This document shows, piece by piece, positions 1-5,188 of a stretch of 9,539 nucleotides of DNA. The notes beneath the pieces are model-generated. The model worked only from the letters and a program-made list of their open reading frames with translations. It did not search any database and was not told the DNA's origin. A program made the position numbers and the translations under genes. This stretch comes from an uncultured Microbacteriaceae bacterium (GTDB lineage: Bacteria > Actinomycetota > Actinomycetes > Actinomycetales > Microbacteriaceae), in the NCBI GenBank assembly GCA_946481135.1, contig CAMLMQ010000109.1, positions 1 to 9,539 on the forward strand, written 5' to 3'. The first letter of the stretch is position 1. Each line of letters starts with the position of its first letter.

Positions 1-671
1 GCGATCTGCTCGGCCTGGAGGTCGGCGAGCGAGGCGCCCGTCTCCTCGGTGAGCAGCGTCGACGACATGAGGTTCATGCCCTGCTCCGCCGCCCAGACCG
101 CCGTCGCCCGCGTGCCGGCACCCCACCAGATGCGGTCGGGCAGTCCGGGGGAGCGCGGCTCGATCGGCAGCGGCTGCGAGACGCCGGTCATCTGCGGGTT
201 CGACATCGCGACGCCCGCCCCGGCGATCGCCGCGCGGAAGACCTCGGTGTGCCGCCGGGCGAGGTCGGCGTCGGTCTCACCGTCGGTCGGCACGTAGCCG
301 AACGACTCCGAGCCGCGCAGCGCCGACTCGGGCGAACCGCGGGAGAGACCGAGCTGCAGTCGACCACCGCTCAGCAGGTCGGCGGCCGCGGCATCCTCGG
401 CCATGTAGAGCGGGTTCTCGTAGCGCATGTCGATCACGGCCGTGCCGATCTCGATCCGCGACGTGCGGGCTCCGATCGCCGCGAGCAGCGGGAACGGCGA
501 CGCGAGTTGCCGCGCGAAGTGGTGCACCCGCACGAAAGCCCCGTCGACCCCGACCTCCTCCGCCGCGACCGCGAGGTCGAGCGTCTGCCGCAGGGCGTCC
601 CCGGCCGTCCGGACGGTCGAGCCGCCGACGGGCGACCAGTGGCCGAAGGTCAGGAAACCGATGCGCTTCAC
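1..671 (-). CDS. LLM-class (luciferase-like) flavin-dependent oxidoreductase, 3' end outside window
   Basis: Luciferase-like monooxygenase fold enzyme that would use reduced FMN or F420 to oxidise an unknown organic substrate in the cytoplasm. 223 codons are visible; the C-terminal part runs off the left edge. The translation begins MKRIGFLTFGHW and continues with family-typical blocks: a HHFARQLASPFPLLAAIG segment near residues 50-67, the IGTAVIDMRYENPLYMAEDA strand-loop near 77-96, SGGRLQLGLSRGSPE near 101-115 and an RIWWGAGTRATAVWAAEQGMN segment near 187. The GTG at 669-671 is chosen because the encoded KRIGFLTFGHW is the usual N-terminus of this subgroup; no good Shine-Dalgarno precedes it, and the leader could be nearly absent. 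It diverges from the Ddn-like gene across a 67-bp gap. Family assignment is firm; substrate and cofactor choice cannot be read from sequence. Confidence 0.9.
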   Translation of the reverse strand, partial: MKRIGFLTFGHWSPVGGSTVRTAGDALRQTLDLAVAAEEVGVDGAFVRVHHFARQLASPFPLLAAIGARTSRIEIGTAVIDMRYENPLYMAEDAAAADLLSGGRLQLGLSRGSPESALRGSESFGYVPTDGETDADLARRHTEVFRAAIAGAGVAMSNPQMTGVSQPLPIEPRSPGLPDRIWWGAGTRATAVWAAEQGMNLMSSTLLTEETGASLADLQAEQI

Positions 672-738
672 ACCGCGATTCAAGCAGCAGACCCGTCGCG
701 GCATTCCCGGTGGCGCTCCGGCGGGGCAGGATGGCGGC

Positions 739-1215
739 ATGGCACTGCCCCGGCCCTTCCGACGGCCCGTCGCGTGGTTCTCGCGCACCGCGTTCTTCCG
801 ACGGGTCGGCCCGCGCGTGATGCCCCCGCTCGAGCGCGGGATGGCGCGCCTGACCGGCGGACGCGTCCAGGTCTCCGGACTCGGCGTGCCGACGCTCGTG
901 CTGCACACCGTCGGTGCGCGCTCGGGCGAGGAGCGCGAGACCGTGCTCATGTACTGTCCCGACGGCGCGGAGTTCCTCGTCACCGGCAGCAACTTCGCCC
1001 GCGAGGCGCATCCCGCGTGGACGTACAACCTCCTCGCGCAGCCCGACGTCGCGGTGAGCCTCCACGGCCGACGCATCCCGGTGAACGCGCGGCTTCTCGA
1101 CGACGACGAGCGGGAGGCGACGTGGTCGAAGCTCGAACGCAACTGGCCGGGCTACCGCCGCTACGAGGTCACGGCGGGCCGCACGTTGCGGGTGTTCCGC
1201 CTCACTCCGCGGTGA
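739..1215 (+). CDS. Ddn-like nitroreductase/deazaflavin-dependent oxidoreductase
   Basis: Small split beta-barrel oxidoreductase of 158 aa, of the family containing mycobacterial Ddn, which reduces substrates with F420H2. Seen: a basic N-terminus, the core TLVLHTVGARSGEERETVLMY (about residues 54-74; the family pattern is L.T.GRkSG..R..pl.Y), then FLVTGSNFAREAHPAWTYNL (about 80-99) and QPDVAVSLHGRRIPV, all in family order. Length is normal. The ATG at 739 is preferred because the homologous region starts just after it; a GGCAGGA stretch at 725-731 could be a ribosome site, while CAGGAT six bases before the ATG resembles the leaderless -10 motifs elsewhere in this window. The 3' end overlaps nnrE on the other strand by 14 bp. 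Known for the family: F420 or heme/flavin binding. Inferred: the host makes F420. The true substrate is unknown. Confidence 0.88.
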   Translation: MALPRPFRRPVAWFSRTAFFRRVGPRVMPPLERGMARLTGGRVQVSGLGVPTLVLHTVGARSGEERETVLMYCPDGAEFLVTGSNFAREAHPAWTYNLLAQPDVAVSLHGRRIPVNARLLDDDEREATWSKLERNWPGYRRYEVTAGRTLRVFRLTPR

Positions 1216-1864
1216 CGACCGGATGCTCGGGCAGGTACGGCCCGAGCCCGAGGTCGACGAGAACGACCCGCCCCGCGTAGCGCGACCCCGGTTCGCGCAG
1301 CAGGCCCGCCTTCTCGGCGCCGAACGTGACGGTCAGGTCGGCGGGGAGCACGACGGGGTCGGGCACCGCGCCGTCGTCGGGTCCGATGCCGCTCGGCAGG
1401 TCGACCGCGACCACCCGCGGGCGCGAGGTCGACTCCAGGGCGGGCAGCACGTCGGCGACGATTCGACGGGCGTCGCCGCGAAGCGCGGGGGAGGCTCCGG
1501 TGCCGGTCCCGAGGATGCCGTCGACGACGACGTCCGCGGATGCGGCGAGCGTTCCGACCTCGTCCCGGTCGGCCCAGCTCGCCCCGGCCGTCTCCGCCGC
1601 GGCTCCCGCCTCGGCGTGGAAGCGCGACCCGGTCGCGACGAGGTCGACGCGCACGCCCTCCGTCGCGAGCTCGGCGGCGGCGAAGAGGGCGTCTCCGCCG
1701 TTGTCGCCCGACCCGACGAGCACGAGCACCCGGCGCGGGGCGAGGTCGCGCAGCTCCGCGGCCAGGGCCGCCGCGGCGCGGCGCATGAGCGGCTCGCCCG
1801 CGTCGAGCAGCGGCTGCTCCGCGGCCCGCACCTGCGCCGCCGTATAGCCGCGCCGGGGCGTCAT
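1202..1864 (-). CDS. nnrE: NAD(P)H-hydrate epimerase (YjeF N-terminal domain protein)
   Basis: Metabolite-repair enzyme that interconverts R- and S-NAD(P)HX so that the ATP/ADP-dependent dehydratase can restore NAD(P)H; cytosolic. The 220-aa protein covers one YjeF_N Rossmann-like domain. Seen: VLVGSGDNGGDALFAA (about residues 48-63; the glycine-rich nucleotide loop, usually G.GNNGGDG), VVDGILGTG (113-121), VAVDLPSGIGPD (152-163) and LTVTFGAEKAGLL (177-189), all in canonical order. The C-terminal dehydratase domain found in fused YjeF proteins is absent, so NnrD must be encoded elsewhere. The start ATG overlaps the GNAT stop codon as ATGA (1861-1864), implying translational coupling with that upstream gene. 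The 3' end runs 14 bp into the opposing Ddn-like gene. Confidence 0.92.
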   Translation of the reverse strand: MTPRRGYTAAQVRAAEQPLLDAGEPLMRRAAAALAAELRDLAPRRVLVLVGSGDNGGDALFAAAELATEGVRVDLVATGSRFHAEAGAAAETAGASWADRDEVGTLAASADVVVDGILGTGTGASPALRGDARRIVADVLPALESTSRPRVVAVDLPSGIGPDDGAVPDPVVLPADLTVTFGAEKAGLLREPGSRYAGRVVLVDLGLGPYLPEHPVVTAE

Positions 1865-2145
1865 CGGGCGGCGAGAAGCGACCGGCGCTCGGGATGCGCG
1901 GCGAACCAGTCCGCGACGAACCAGCAGGTGGGGTGGATGGGTCCGGCACCGCGGGCCTCGACGTCATCGACGGCGAACTCGACGAGCTCGGCGGCGTGAC
2001 CCTGGCCGCGGAACTTCGGCACGGTGACCGTGTGGTGCATGACCGTTCCCGATCCGTGATCGAGGTACTCGAGCACGCTCACCAACTCGTCGCCCTGTCG
2101 GAGGACATAGCGGTGGGCGTCCGGCTCGTGCGTGATCTCGCTCAC
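1861..2145 (-). CDS. Short GNAT-family N-acetyltransferase (COG2388/YidJ type)
   Basis: A 94-aa protein resembling the minimal GCN5-like acetyltransferases of COG2388. Seen: MHHTVTVPKFRGQGHAAELV (about residues 36-55) carries the RGQGHA acetyl-CoA pyrophosphate loop, and PIHPTCWFVADWFAAHPE (69-86) carries the conserved Cys74 and the Trp/Phe-rich C-terminus of the family. Its substrate is unknown. The GTG at 2143-2145 is chosen because the family begins with residues like SEITHEPDAHRYVL. The frame stays open upstream to 2397, but that part has low-complexity Gly-rich composition and no homology that I recognise. TACCCT lies seven bases before the GTG and there is no Shine-Dalgarno, so translation is probably leaderless. 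It is the first gene of a two-gene operon with nnrE. Confidence 0.87.
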   Translation of the reverse strand: MSEITHEPDAHRYVLRQGDELVSVLEYLDHGSGTVMHHTVTVPKFRGQGHAAELVEFAVDDVEARGAGPIHPTCWFVADWFAAHPERRSLLAAR

Positions 2146-2152
2146 GGTCTCG

Positions 2153-2158
2153 AGGGTA
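2153..2158 (-). promoter_or_regulatory. -10 element (TACCCT) of the GNAT-nnrE operon
   Basis: On the minus strand TACCCT fits the actinobacterial TAnnnT consensus and ends seven bases before the GTG start at 2145, placing transcription initiation at or next to the start codon. No clear -35 box was found. Inferred from sequence and from the same arrangement at six other genes here. Confidence 0.45.
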
Positions 2159-2176
2159 TCGGTGGATCTTTGGTGA

Positions 2177-2208
2177 ATCTTGAGGGTTGACGAGGTTGCA
2201 TCTTGAGG
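2177..2208. repeat. Two direct copies of ATCTTGAGG upstream of the GNAT operon and the 6C-like RNA
   Basis: ATCTTGAGG occurs exactly at 2177-2185 and 2200-2208, 23 bp apart (about two helical turns), with a partial ATCTT at 2166-2170. TTGACG at 2187-2192 lies between them. The pair sits about 20-55 bp upstream of the GNAT -10 and upstream of the structured C-rich region, so it is a plausible activator or repressor site for one or both. The regulator is unknown. Confidence 0.4.
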
Positions 2209-2318
2209 AACCTGCGGCAGATTGATCTCAGACGGAACGCGACCCCCCGAAGCGATCCGGACTCGGGCGGGACCCCCCGATGAGAACCCGAAACTCTCAT
2301 CGCCGCCCGGATGAGCGA

Positions 2319-2444
2319 GGGGGCCGGACATCCCCCCAGCACCGGCCCCCCGCTCTCCCCCAGATTCCCCCGTGTAATACCCAGCAACACCCCCCATGAT
2401 CGGGAAAAGCCCGGTGCTCCCCCCAGCACCGGGCTTTCCTGTTT
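2319..2444 (+). ncRNA. Candidate 6C-type small RNA (two hairpins with C6 loops)
   Basis: The 313-bp gap between divergent genes has no convincing protein gene, but on the plus strand it folds into two strong hairpins. The first has a perfect 9-bp stem (2319-2327 with 2342-2350) and a 14-nt loop containing CCCCCC (2332-2337). The second has a perfect 13-bp stem (2406-2418 with 2425-2437) closing a loop of exactly six C's and runs into TTTCCTGTTTCCT. The exact 15-mer TCCCCCCAGCACCGG occurs in both (2331-2345 and 2418-2432). Known: the actinobacterial 6C RNA is defined by two stem-loops each with six or more C's, often ending in an intrinsic terminator, and in mycobacteria its C-rich loops pair with mRNAs. 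The 55-nt linker, also C-rich (C5-C6 runs at 2357, 2367, 2390), seems longer than usual. The 5' end is not defined; no TAnnnT -10 was found between 2160 and 2319. Confidence 0.6.
2406..2444 (+). terminator. Intrinsic-terminator-like hairpin ending the 6C-like RNA
   Basis: A perfect 13-bp stem (AAAGCCCGGTGCT paired with AGCACCGGGCTTT), a CCCCCC loop, then the moderately U-rich CCTGTTTCCT. On the minus strand the same stem is followed by only one further T, so the plus-strand reading is favoured. It ends about 20 bp before the gpx start and would separate gpx from the upstream RNA. Confidence 0.65.
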
Positions 2445-2446
2445 CC

Positions 2447-2452
2447 TAGGCT
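2447..2452 (+). promoter_or_regulatory. -10 element (TAGGCT) of gpx
   Basis: TAGGCT matches TAnnnT and lies six bases before the gpx ATG, the spacing expected for a leaderless mRNA. Its -35 region (about 2424-2430) would fall inside the 3' arm of the terminator hairpin. No Shine-Dalgarno beyond a GGGG run. Confidence 0.5.
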
Positions 2453-2458
2453 GGGGTC

Positions 2459-2962
2459 ATGGCCATCGACGACAGCGTCCGCAGCATCCCGATCACCACG
2501 ATCGACGGCGCGGAGACCTCGCTCGCCGAGTTCGGCGACCGGACGGTGCTCGTCGTGAACGTCGCCTCCCGCTGCGGGCTCACGCCGCAGTACTCCAAGC
2601 TCGAGGAGCTGCAGCGACGCTACGGCGACCAGGGGCTGACGGTCGTCGGGTTCCCGTGCAACCAGTTCCTCGGCCAGGAACCCGGCTCGACCGACGAGAT
2701 CAAGGAGTTCTGCTCGACCACCTACGGCGTCAGTTTCCCGCTCATGGACAAGACCAACGTGAACGGACGCAACCAGCATCCGCTGTACGCCGCATTGACG
2801 CGCGAGAAGGATGCCGAGGGCAAGGCCGGCAAGGTGAAGTGGAACTTCGAGAAGTTCGTGATCGCGCCCGACGGCAGCGTCAGCCGCTTCCGCCCGTCGA
2901 CCGAGCCCGACGCCCCCGAGGTCGTCGCGGCGATCGAGCGGGGGATCGCTCAGCGGTCCTGA
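2459..2962 (+). CDS. Glutathione peroxidase family protein (thioredoxin-dependent peroxidase type)
   Basis: Cytosolic thiol peroxidase that reduces hydrogen peroxide or organic hydroperoxides, probably with thioredoxin, since Actinobacteria generally lack glutathione. 167 aa, full family length. Seen: NVASRCGLTPQY with peroxidatic Cys39 (Cys, not selenocysteine), GFPCNQFLGQEPG (64-76) with the conserved Gln69, EFCSTTYGVSFPLMDK with Cys85, and KVKWNFEKFVI (126-136) with the Trp128-Asn129 pair of the catalytic tetrad. Cys85 sits 46 residues after Cys39, matching the resolving cysteine of thioredoxin-type enzymes such as plant and yeast GPx. The start is supported by a leaderless -10 and by alignment. 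The 3' end overlaps the S4-protein gene on the opposite strand by 13 bp. Family identity is firm; the reductant is inferred. Confidence 0.93.
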   Translation: MAIDDSVRSIPITTIDGAETSLAEFGDRTVLVVNVASRCGLTPQYSKLEELQRRYGDQGLTVVGFPCNQFLGQEPGSTDEIKEFCSTTYGVSFPLMDKTNVNGRNQHPLYAALTREKDAEGKAGKVKWNFEKFVIAPDGSVSRFRPSTEPDAPEVVAAIERGIAQRS

Positions 2963-3327
2963 CCGCCGTCGCCGGCGTTGAGTCGGTCGATGAGTCGGCG
3001 GTCCCGTTTGGTCGGTCGTCCGGCGCCGCGGTCGCGGGTCGCGACGAGCACGCGCTCCTCGGGAGGCGGGGGAGCCGGAGTCAGATCCTCGTAGGCGGCC
3101 GCCGCCTGCGGCGCACCGACCCGCTTGGCGAGCACCTGACGAACCACCACGATGCGCGCGACGTCGCCCGTGCGCAGCCTCACCTCATCTCCGACGCGCA
3201 CGGGACTCGCGGCCTTCGCCCGCTCGCCGTTGAGGCGCACGTGGCCCGCCCGCACCATCGCCGTCGCGGCCGAGCGGGTCTTCACGAGCCGCACGGCCCA
3301 GATCCACGCGTCGAGGCGATCGGCCAC
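2950..3327 (-). CDS. S4-domain RNA-binding protein (Hsp15/HslR-like)
   Basis: 125-aa protein resembling the heat-shock ribosome-associated protein Hsp15, which in E. coli binds stalled 50S subunits carrying peptidyl-tRNA. Seen: an N-terminal S4 domain, RLDAWIWAVRLVKTRSAATAMVRAGHVRLNGERAKAASPVRVGDEVRL split over about residues 4-51, then a Pro/Glu linker (PAPPPPEE, 84-91) and a basic tail containing GRPTKRDRRLIDRL, a C-terminal signature of this family. The GTG at 3325-3327 is the start; TAAGGT six bases upstream and no ribosome site suggest a leaderless mRNA. It diverges from the NUDIX gene across a 38-bp gap and overlaps gpx tail to tail. That it acts on actinobacterial ribosomes is inferred from the family. 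Confidence 0.9.
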   Translation of the reverse strand: MADRLDAWIWAVRLVKTRSAATAMVRAGHVRLNGERAKAASPVRVGDEVRLRTGDVARIVVVRQVLAKRVGAPQAAAAYEDLTPAPPPPEERVLVATRDRGAGRPTKRDRRLIDRLNAGDGGQDR

Positions 3328-3333
3328 GCCACG

Positions 3334-3339
3334 ACCTTA
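3334..3339 (-). promoter_or_regulatory. -10 element (TAAGGT) of the S4-protein gene
   Basis: Minus-strand TAAGGT ends six bases before the GTG start at 3327. It lies 13 bp from the NUDIX -10 on the other strand, so the two promoters must share -35 territory. Confidence 0.5.
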
Positions 3340-3352
3340 CGGGCGCCGACCC

Positions 3353-3358
3353 TAGAGT
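3353..3358 (+). promoter_or_regulatory. -10 element (TAGAGT) of the NUDIX gene
   Basis: TAGAGT ends seven bases before the ATG at 3366. The in-frame GTG at 3357 lies inside this hexamer and so cannot be in the transcript, which supports the ATG as start. Confidence 0.5.
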
Positions 3359-3365
3359 GGACCGC

Positions 3366-3857
3366 ATGACCCGCGCGAGCCACGACCCGGCCGCGCGTCG
3401 GCCCCGAGGGCCCGAAGACACGTGGGTCGACGGTCCGCGGGGCCGCTACTGGGGCGCCTTCGGCGCGGCCGGCCTGCTGCTCGCCCATCCGGACGCCGGC
3501 GTGCTCCTGCAGTTGCGGGCCGTGTGGAGTCACCTCGGAGGCACGTGGGGGCTGCCCGGCGGGGCGCGCAAGGCCGAGGAGACCCCGGAGCAGGCCGCCA
3601 TCCGGGAGGCCGACGAGGAGGCGGGTGTGCCGCCGGAACTCGTGCGGGTGCTGGAGACGACGGTGCTCGACCTCGGCTACTGGTCGTACACGACGGTGCT
3701 CGCCCGCGCCGACGAACTCTTCACCCCGATCGTCGGCGATGCCGAGAGCGATGCGCTGCGCTGGGTGCCGATCGACGCCGTCGACGAGCTGCCGCTGCAT
3801 CCGGGGTTCAGTGCCGCATGGCCCGCCCTGCGGCTACGCCTGCACGAGCTGCTCTGA
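3366..3857 (+). CDS. NUDIX hydrolase
   Basis: Metal-dependent pyrophosphohydrolase of nucleoside-diphosphate-linked substrates, 163 aa. Seen: a complete Nudix box at about residues 66-88 (G-A-R-K-A-E-E...READEEAGV), matching GX5EX7REUXEEXGU at every conserved position, preceded by WGLPGG as usual. The region around VWSHLGGTWGLPGG and YWSYTTVLA looks like MutT-related, sanitising-type Nudix enzymes, but substrate preference cannot be read from the box alone. The N-terminal 25 residues are Arg-rich and variable. The start is discussed with its promoter. It is transcribed away from the S4 gene, and its last 24 bp overlap the LRV-repeat gene on the opposite strand, so the two mRNAs are complementary at their 3' ends. 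Confidence 0.92.
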   Translation: MTRASHDPAARRPRGPEDTWVDGPRGRYWGAFGAAGLLLAHPDAGVLLQLRAVWSHLGGTWGLPGGARKAEETPEQAAIREADEEAGVPPELVRVLETTVLDLGYWSYTTVLARADELFTPIVGDAESDALRWVPIDAVDELPLHPGFSAAWPALRLRLHELL

Positions 3858-4328
3858 GCCGAGCTGCTCAGACGCGGCCTGCGCCGAGTCCTCGGCCAGT
3901 CGCGCCTTCCAGGCGACGAGGCCGCGCACGACGGGGCTCGGGTCGTCGGCCAGTTCGGCCATCGCATCCGCGGGCACGAAGTAGTTGACCGCCACGAAGC
4001 CGCGCACCGTCTCCGACTCGTCATGCGCGAGCTCGCGCAGGATGTCGCACGACACGGTCTCGTTGCGCGCGAGGGTGGCCCGCACCCCGGGGTCGGGGTC
4101 GGCCGCGAGCACCGCGATGAGGTCGGCGGGCGTGTGGGAGTCGGCCGCGACCCGCTCGCGGATCTTCGGGTTCTCGTGCGCGGCGAGCAGCCGCAGCCGT
4201 CGCAGTTTGCTCTCCGTCATCTCGGGCGACCGATAGTGGAGGGCCACCTCGTCGGGCGTGCGCATCTGCGGGGCGTTCGCGGCCAGCTGCCGCCGCTGGG
4301 CGGGGGTGTTGAACCGGATGCAGGACAT
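3834..4328 (-). CDS. LRV/HEAT-like repeat protein, function unknown
   Basis: 164-aa soluble protein. After an N-terminal segment (MSCIRFNTPAQRRQLAANAPQ split over residues 1-21, then TPDEVALHYRSPEM) come about four consecutive 26-residue units at roughly 49-74, 75-100, 101-126 and 127-150. Each has the pattern A.(D/H)(E/P)...VR..VA.N..TP.D.L..L. This is the leucine-rich-repeat-variant (LRV) or HEAT-like solenoid pattern. Such solenoids bind proteins or nucleic acids; the ligand here is unknown. Unlike some LRV proteins, no N-terminal Fe-S cysteine cluster is visible (only Cys3 and Cys94). The ATG at 4328 has TAGCGT seven bases upstream and no ribosome site. The frame is open further upstream, but that part lies antisense-frame within the DUF1295 gene and looks like a shadow. 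25 bp separate it from that gene, enough for its own -10. Confidence 0.82.
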   Translation of the reverse strand: MSCIRFNTPAQRRQLAANAPQMRTPDEVALHYRSPEMTESKLRRLRLLAAHENPKIRERVAADSHTPADLIAVLAADPDPGVRATLARNETVSCDILRELAHDESETVRGFVAVNYFVPADAMAELADDPSPVVRGLVAWKARLAEDSAQAASEQLGSEQLVQA

Positions 4329-4335
4329 GCGCCCG

Positions 4336-4341
4336 ACGCTA
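4336..4341 (-). promoter_or_regulatory. -10 element (TAGCGT) of the LRV-repeat gene
   Basis: Minus-strand TAGCGT ends seven bases before the ATG at 4328, in the 25-bp gap after the DUF1295 stop. Any -35 would lie in the end of the DUF1295 coding region. Suggests separate leaderless transcription in addition to possible read-through. Confidence 0.45.
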
Positions 4342-4353
4342 ACCCACGGCCCG

Positions 4354-5172
4354 TCAGGCGCGGGCCAGACGCGCCCGGCGCGGAGGAAGCGGCACGATCG
4401 CCGAGACCCGGGCCTGGTAGTCGGCGTACTCCGGGTACCTGGACTTCGTGATGCTCTCGGTGAAGATCGTCGAGCCGACGAACAGCCCGGTGAGCAGCAG
4501 CGCGCCGAGCACCGTCCACTGCAGCAGCGACCCCGCGGCGATGCATCCGAAGGCGAAGAACACCCACCACTGCGCCTGCTCGAAGAAGAAGTTCGGGTGG
4601 CGCGAGAAGCGCCAGAGTCCCGACTGCAGGAAGCGCGACTCGGGCTCACGGCCGGCCTCGATCGCCGCGCGCTTGCGTTGCTGGAAGGTCCACTGCTGCT
4701 GGTCGGCGATCGTCTCCCCGACGAGGAAGGCGAGGAAGGCGGCCGCGACGACCGCATCGAGGGCGCCGAGCGGCGTGCCCGGGTTCTCGTACGCGGTGAG
4801 GGCCGGGAGGGTGATGAGCACGAGCAGCGCGTGCTGGTAGATCACGATGAAGAGGATGTTGAACACGGCGAACTGTGCCGGCGACATCCGCGCACGCAGA
4901 ATGGGCCAGCGGTAGTCCTCGACGCCCGTGTAGCCGCCCTTGCGCGCGAAGTTGAACGTGAGGCGGGCCCCCCAGAGGGTGACGAGCACCGCCATCAGCA
5001 CGAGCCGGGCGTCGGCGAACCCGGCTGCGGCCGCGAAGATCCAGACGTAGACGACGGGCACGATCGACCACAGGCGGTCGACCCACGAGTGGTCGCGGCT
5101 GACGAGGGAGGCGATCCAGCAGAAGGCGGCGACGGCGCCGGCGACCGCGATCACGACGAAGAGCGGGTGCAT
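4354..5172 (-). CDS. DUF1295 domain integral membrane protein (steroid 5-alpha-reductase-like fold)
   Basis: 272-aa polytopic membrane protein of the DUF1295 family, related in fold to steroid 5-alpha reductases and isoprenylcysteine methyltransferases. Hydrophobic segments are visible at about residues 3-23, 36-52, 57-70, 101-125, 138-153 and 204-236. Seen: SWVDRLWSIVPVVY (29-42), FNFARKGGYTGVEDYRWP (73-90), the E154..ADQQQ pattern and GLWRFSRHPNFFFEQAQWW (185-203), the cofactor/active-site region typical of the family, followed by SRYPEYADYQ (244-253). A reductase acting on a lipid-like substrate with NADPH is inferred from the fold; the substrate is unknown. Start ATG at 5172 follows TAGAGT by six bases without a ribosome site. 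It diverges from the CDP-alcohol phosphatidyltransferase gene over only 35 bp. Confidence 0.9.
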   Translation of the reverse strand: MHPLFVVIAVAGAVAAFCWIASLVSRDHSWVDRLWSIVPVVYVWIFAAAAGFADARLVLMAVLVTLWGARLTFNFARKGGYTGVEDYRWPILRARMSPAQFAVFNILFIVIYQHALLVLITLPALTAYENPGTPLGALDAVVAAAFLAFLVGETIADQQQWTFQQRKRAAIEAGREPESRFLQSGLWRFSRHPNFFFEQAQWWVFFAFGCIAAGSLLQWTVLGALLLTGLFVGSTIFTESITKSRYPEYADYQARVSAIVPLPPRRARLARA

Positions 5173-5178
5173 GGGACG

Positions 5179-5188
5179 ACTCTAGGAT
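5179..5188. promoter_or_regulatory. Overlapping divergent -10 elements (TAGAGT minus, TAGGAT plus)
   Basis: On the minus strand TAGAGT (5179-5184) precedes the DUF1295 ATG by six bases. On the plus strand TAGGAT (5183-5188) precedes the phosphatidyltransferase gene. The two hexamers share the TA at 5183-5184, so RNA polymerase probably cannot open both at once. The plus-strand ATG at 5187 sits within its own -10 and cannot be the start. Confidence 0.5.

Noticed and set aside
2375..2380. TAATAC as a -10 for gpx or a small RNA
   Set aside because: It lacks the final T of TAnnnT, and gpx has the better placed TAGGCT. It lies between the two hairpins, so it would split the RNA element.
2146..2397. 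N-terminal extension of the GNAT frame up to 2397
   Set aside because: The extra 84 residues are Gly/Ser-rich with no family match, and the frame crosses the C-rich hairpins and the -10 motif. The GTG at 2145 fits the family length.
3357..3365. Upstream GTG start for the NUDIX gene
   Set aside because: The codon lies inside the -10 hexamer TAGAGT, so it would not be transcribed.
2311..3369. A 352-codon plus-strand frame from 2311 through gpx
   Set aside because: Within gpx it is out of frame with the clear peroxidase reading and has shadow composition.
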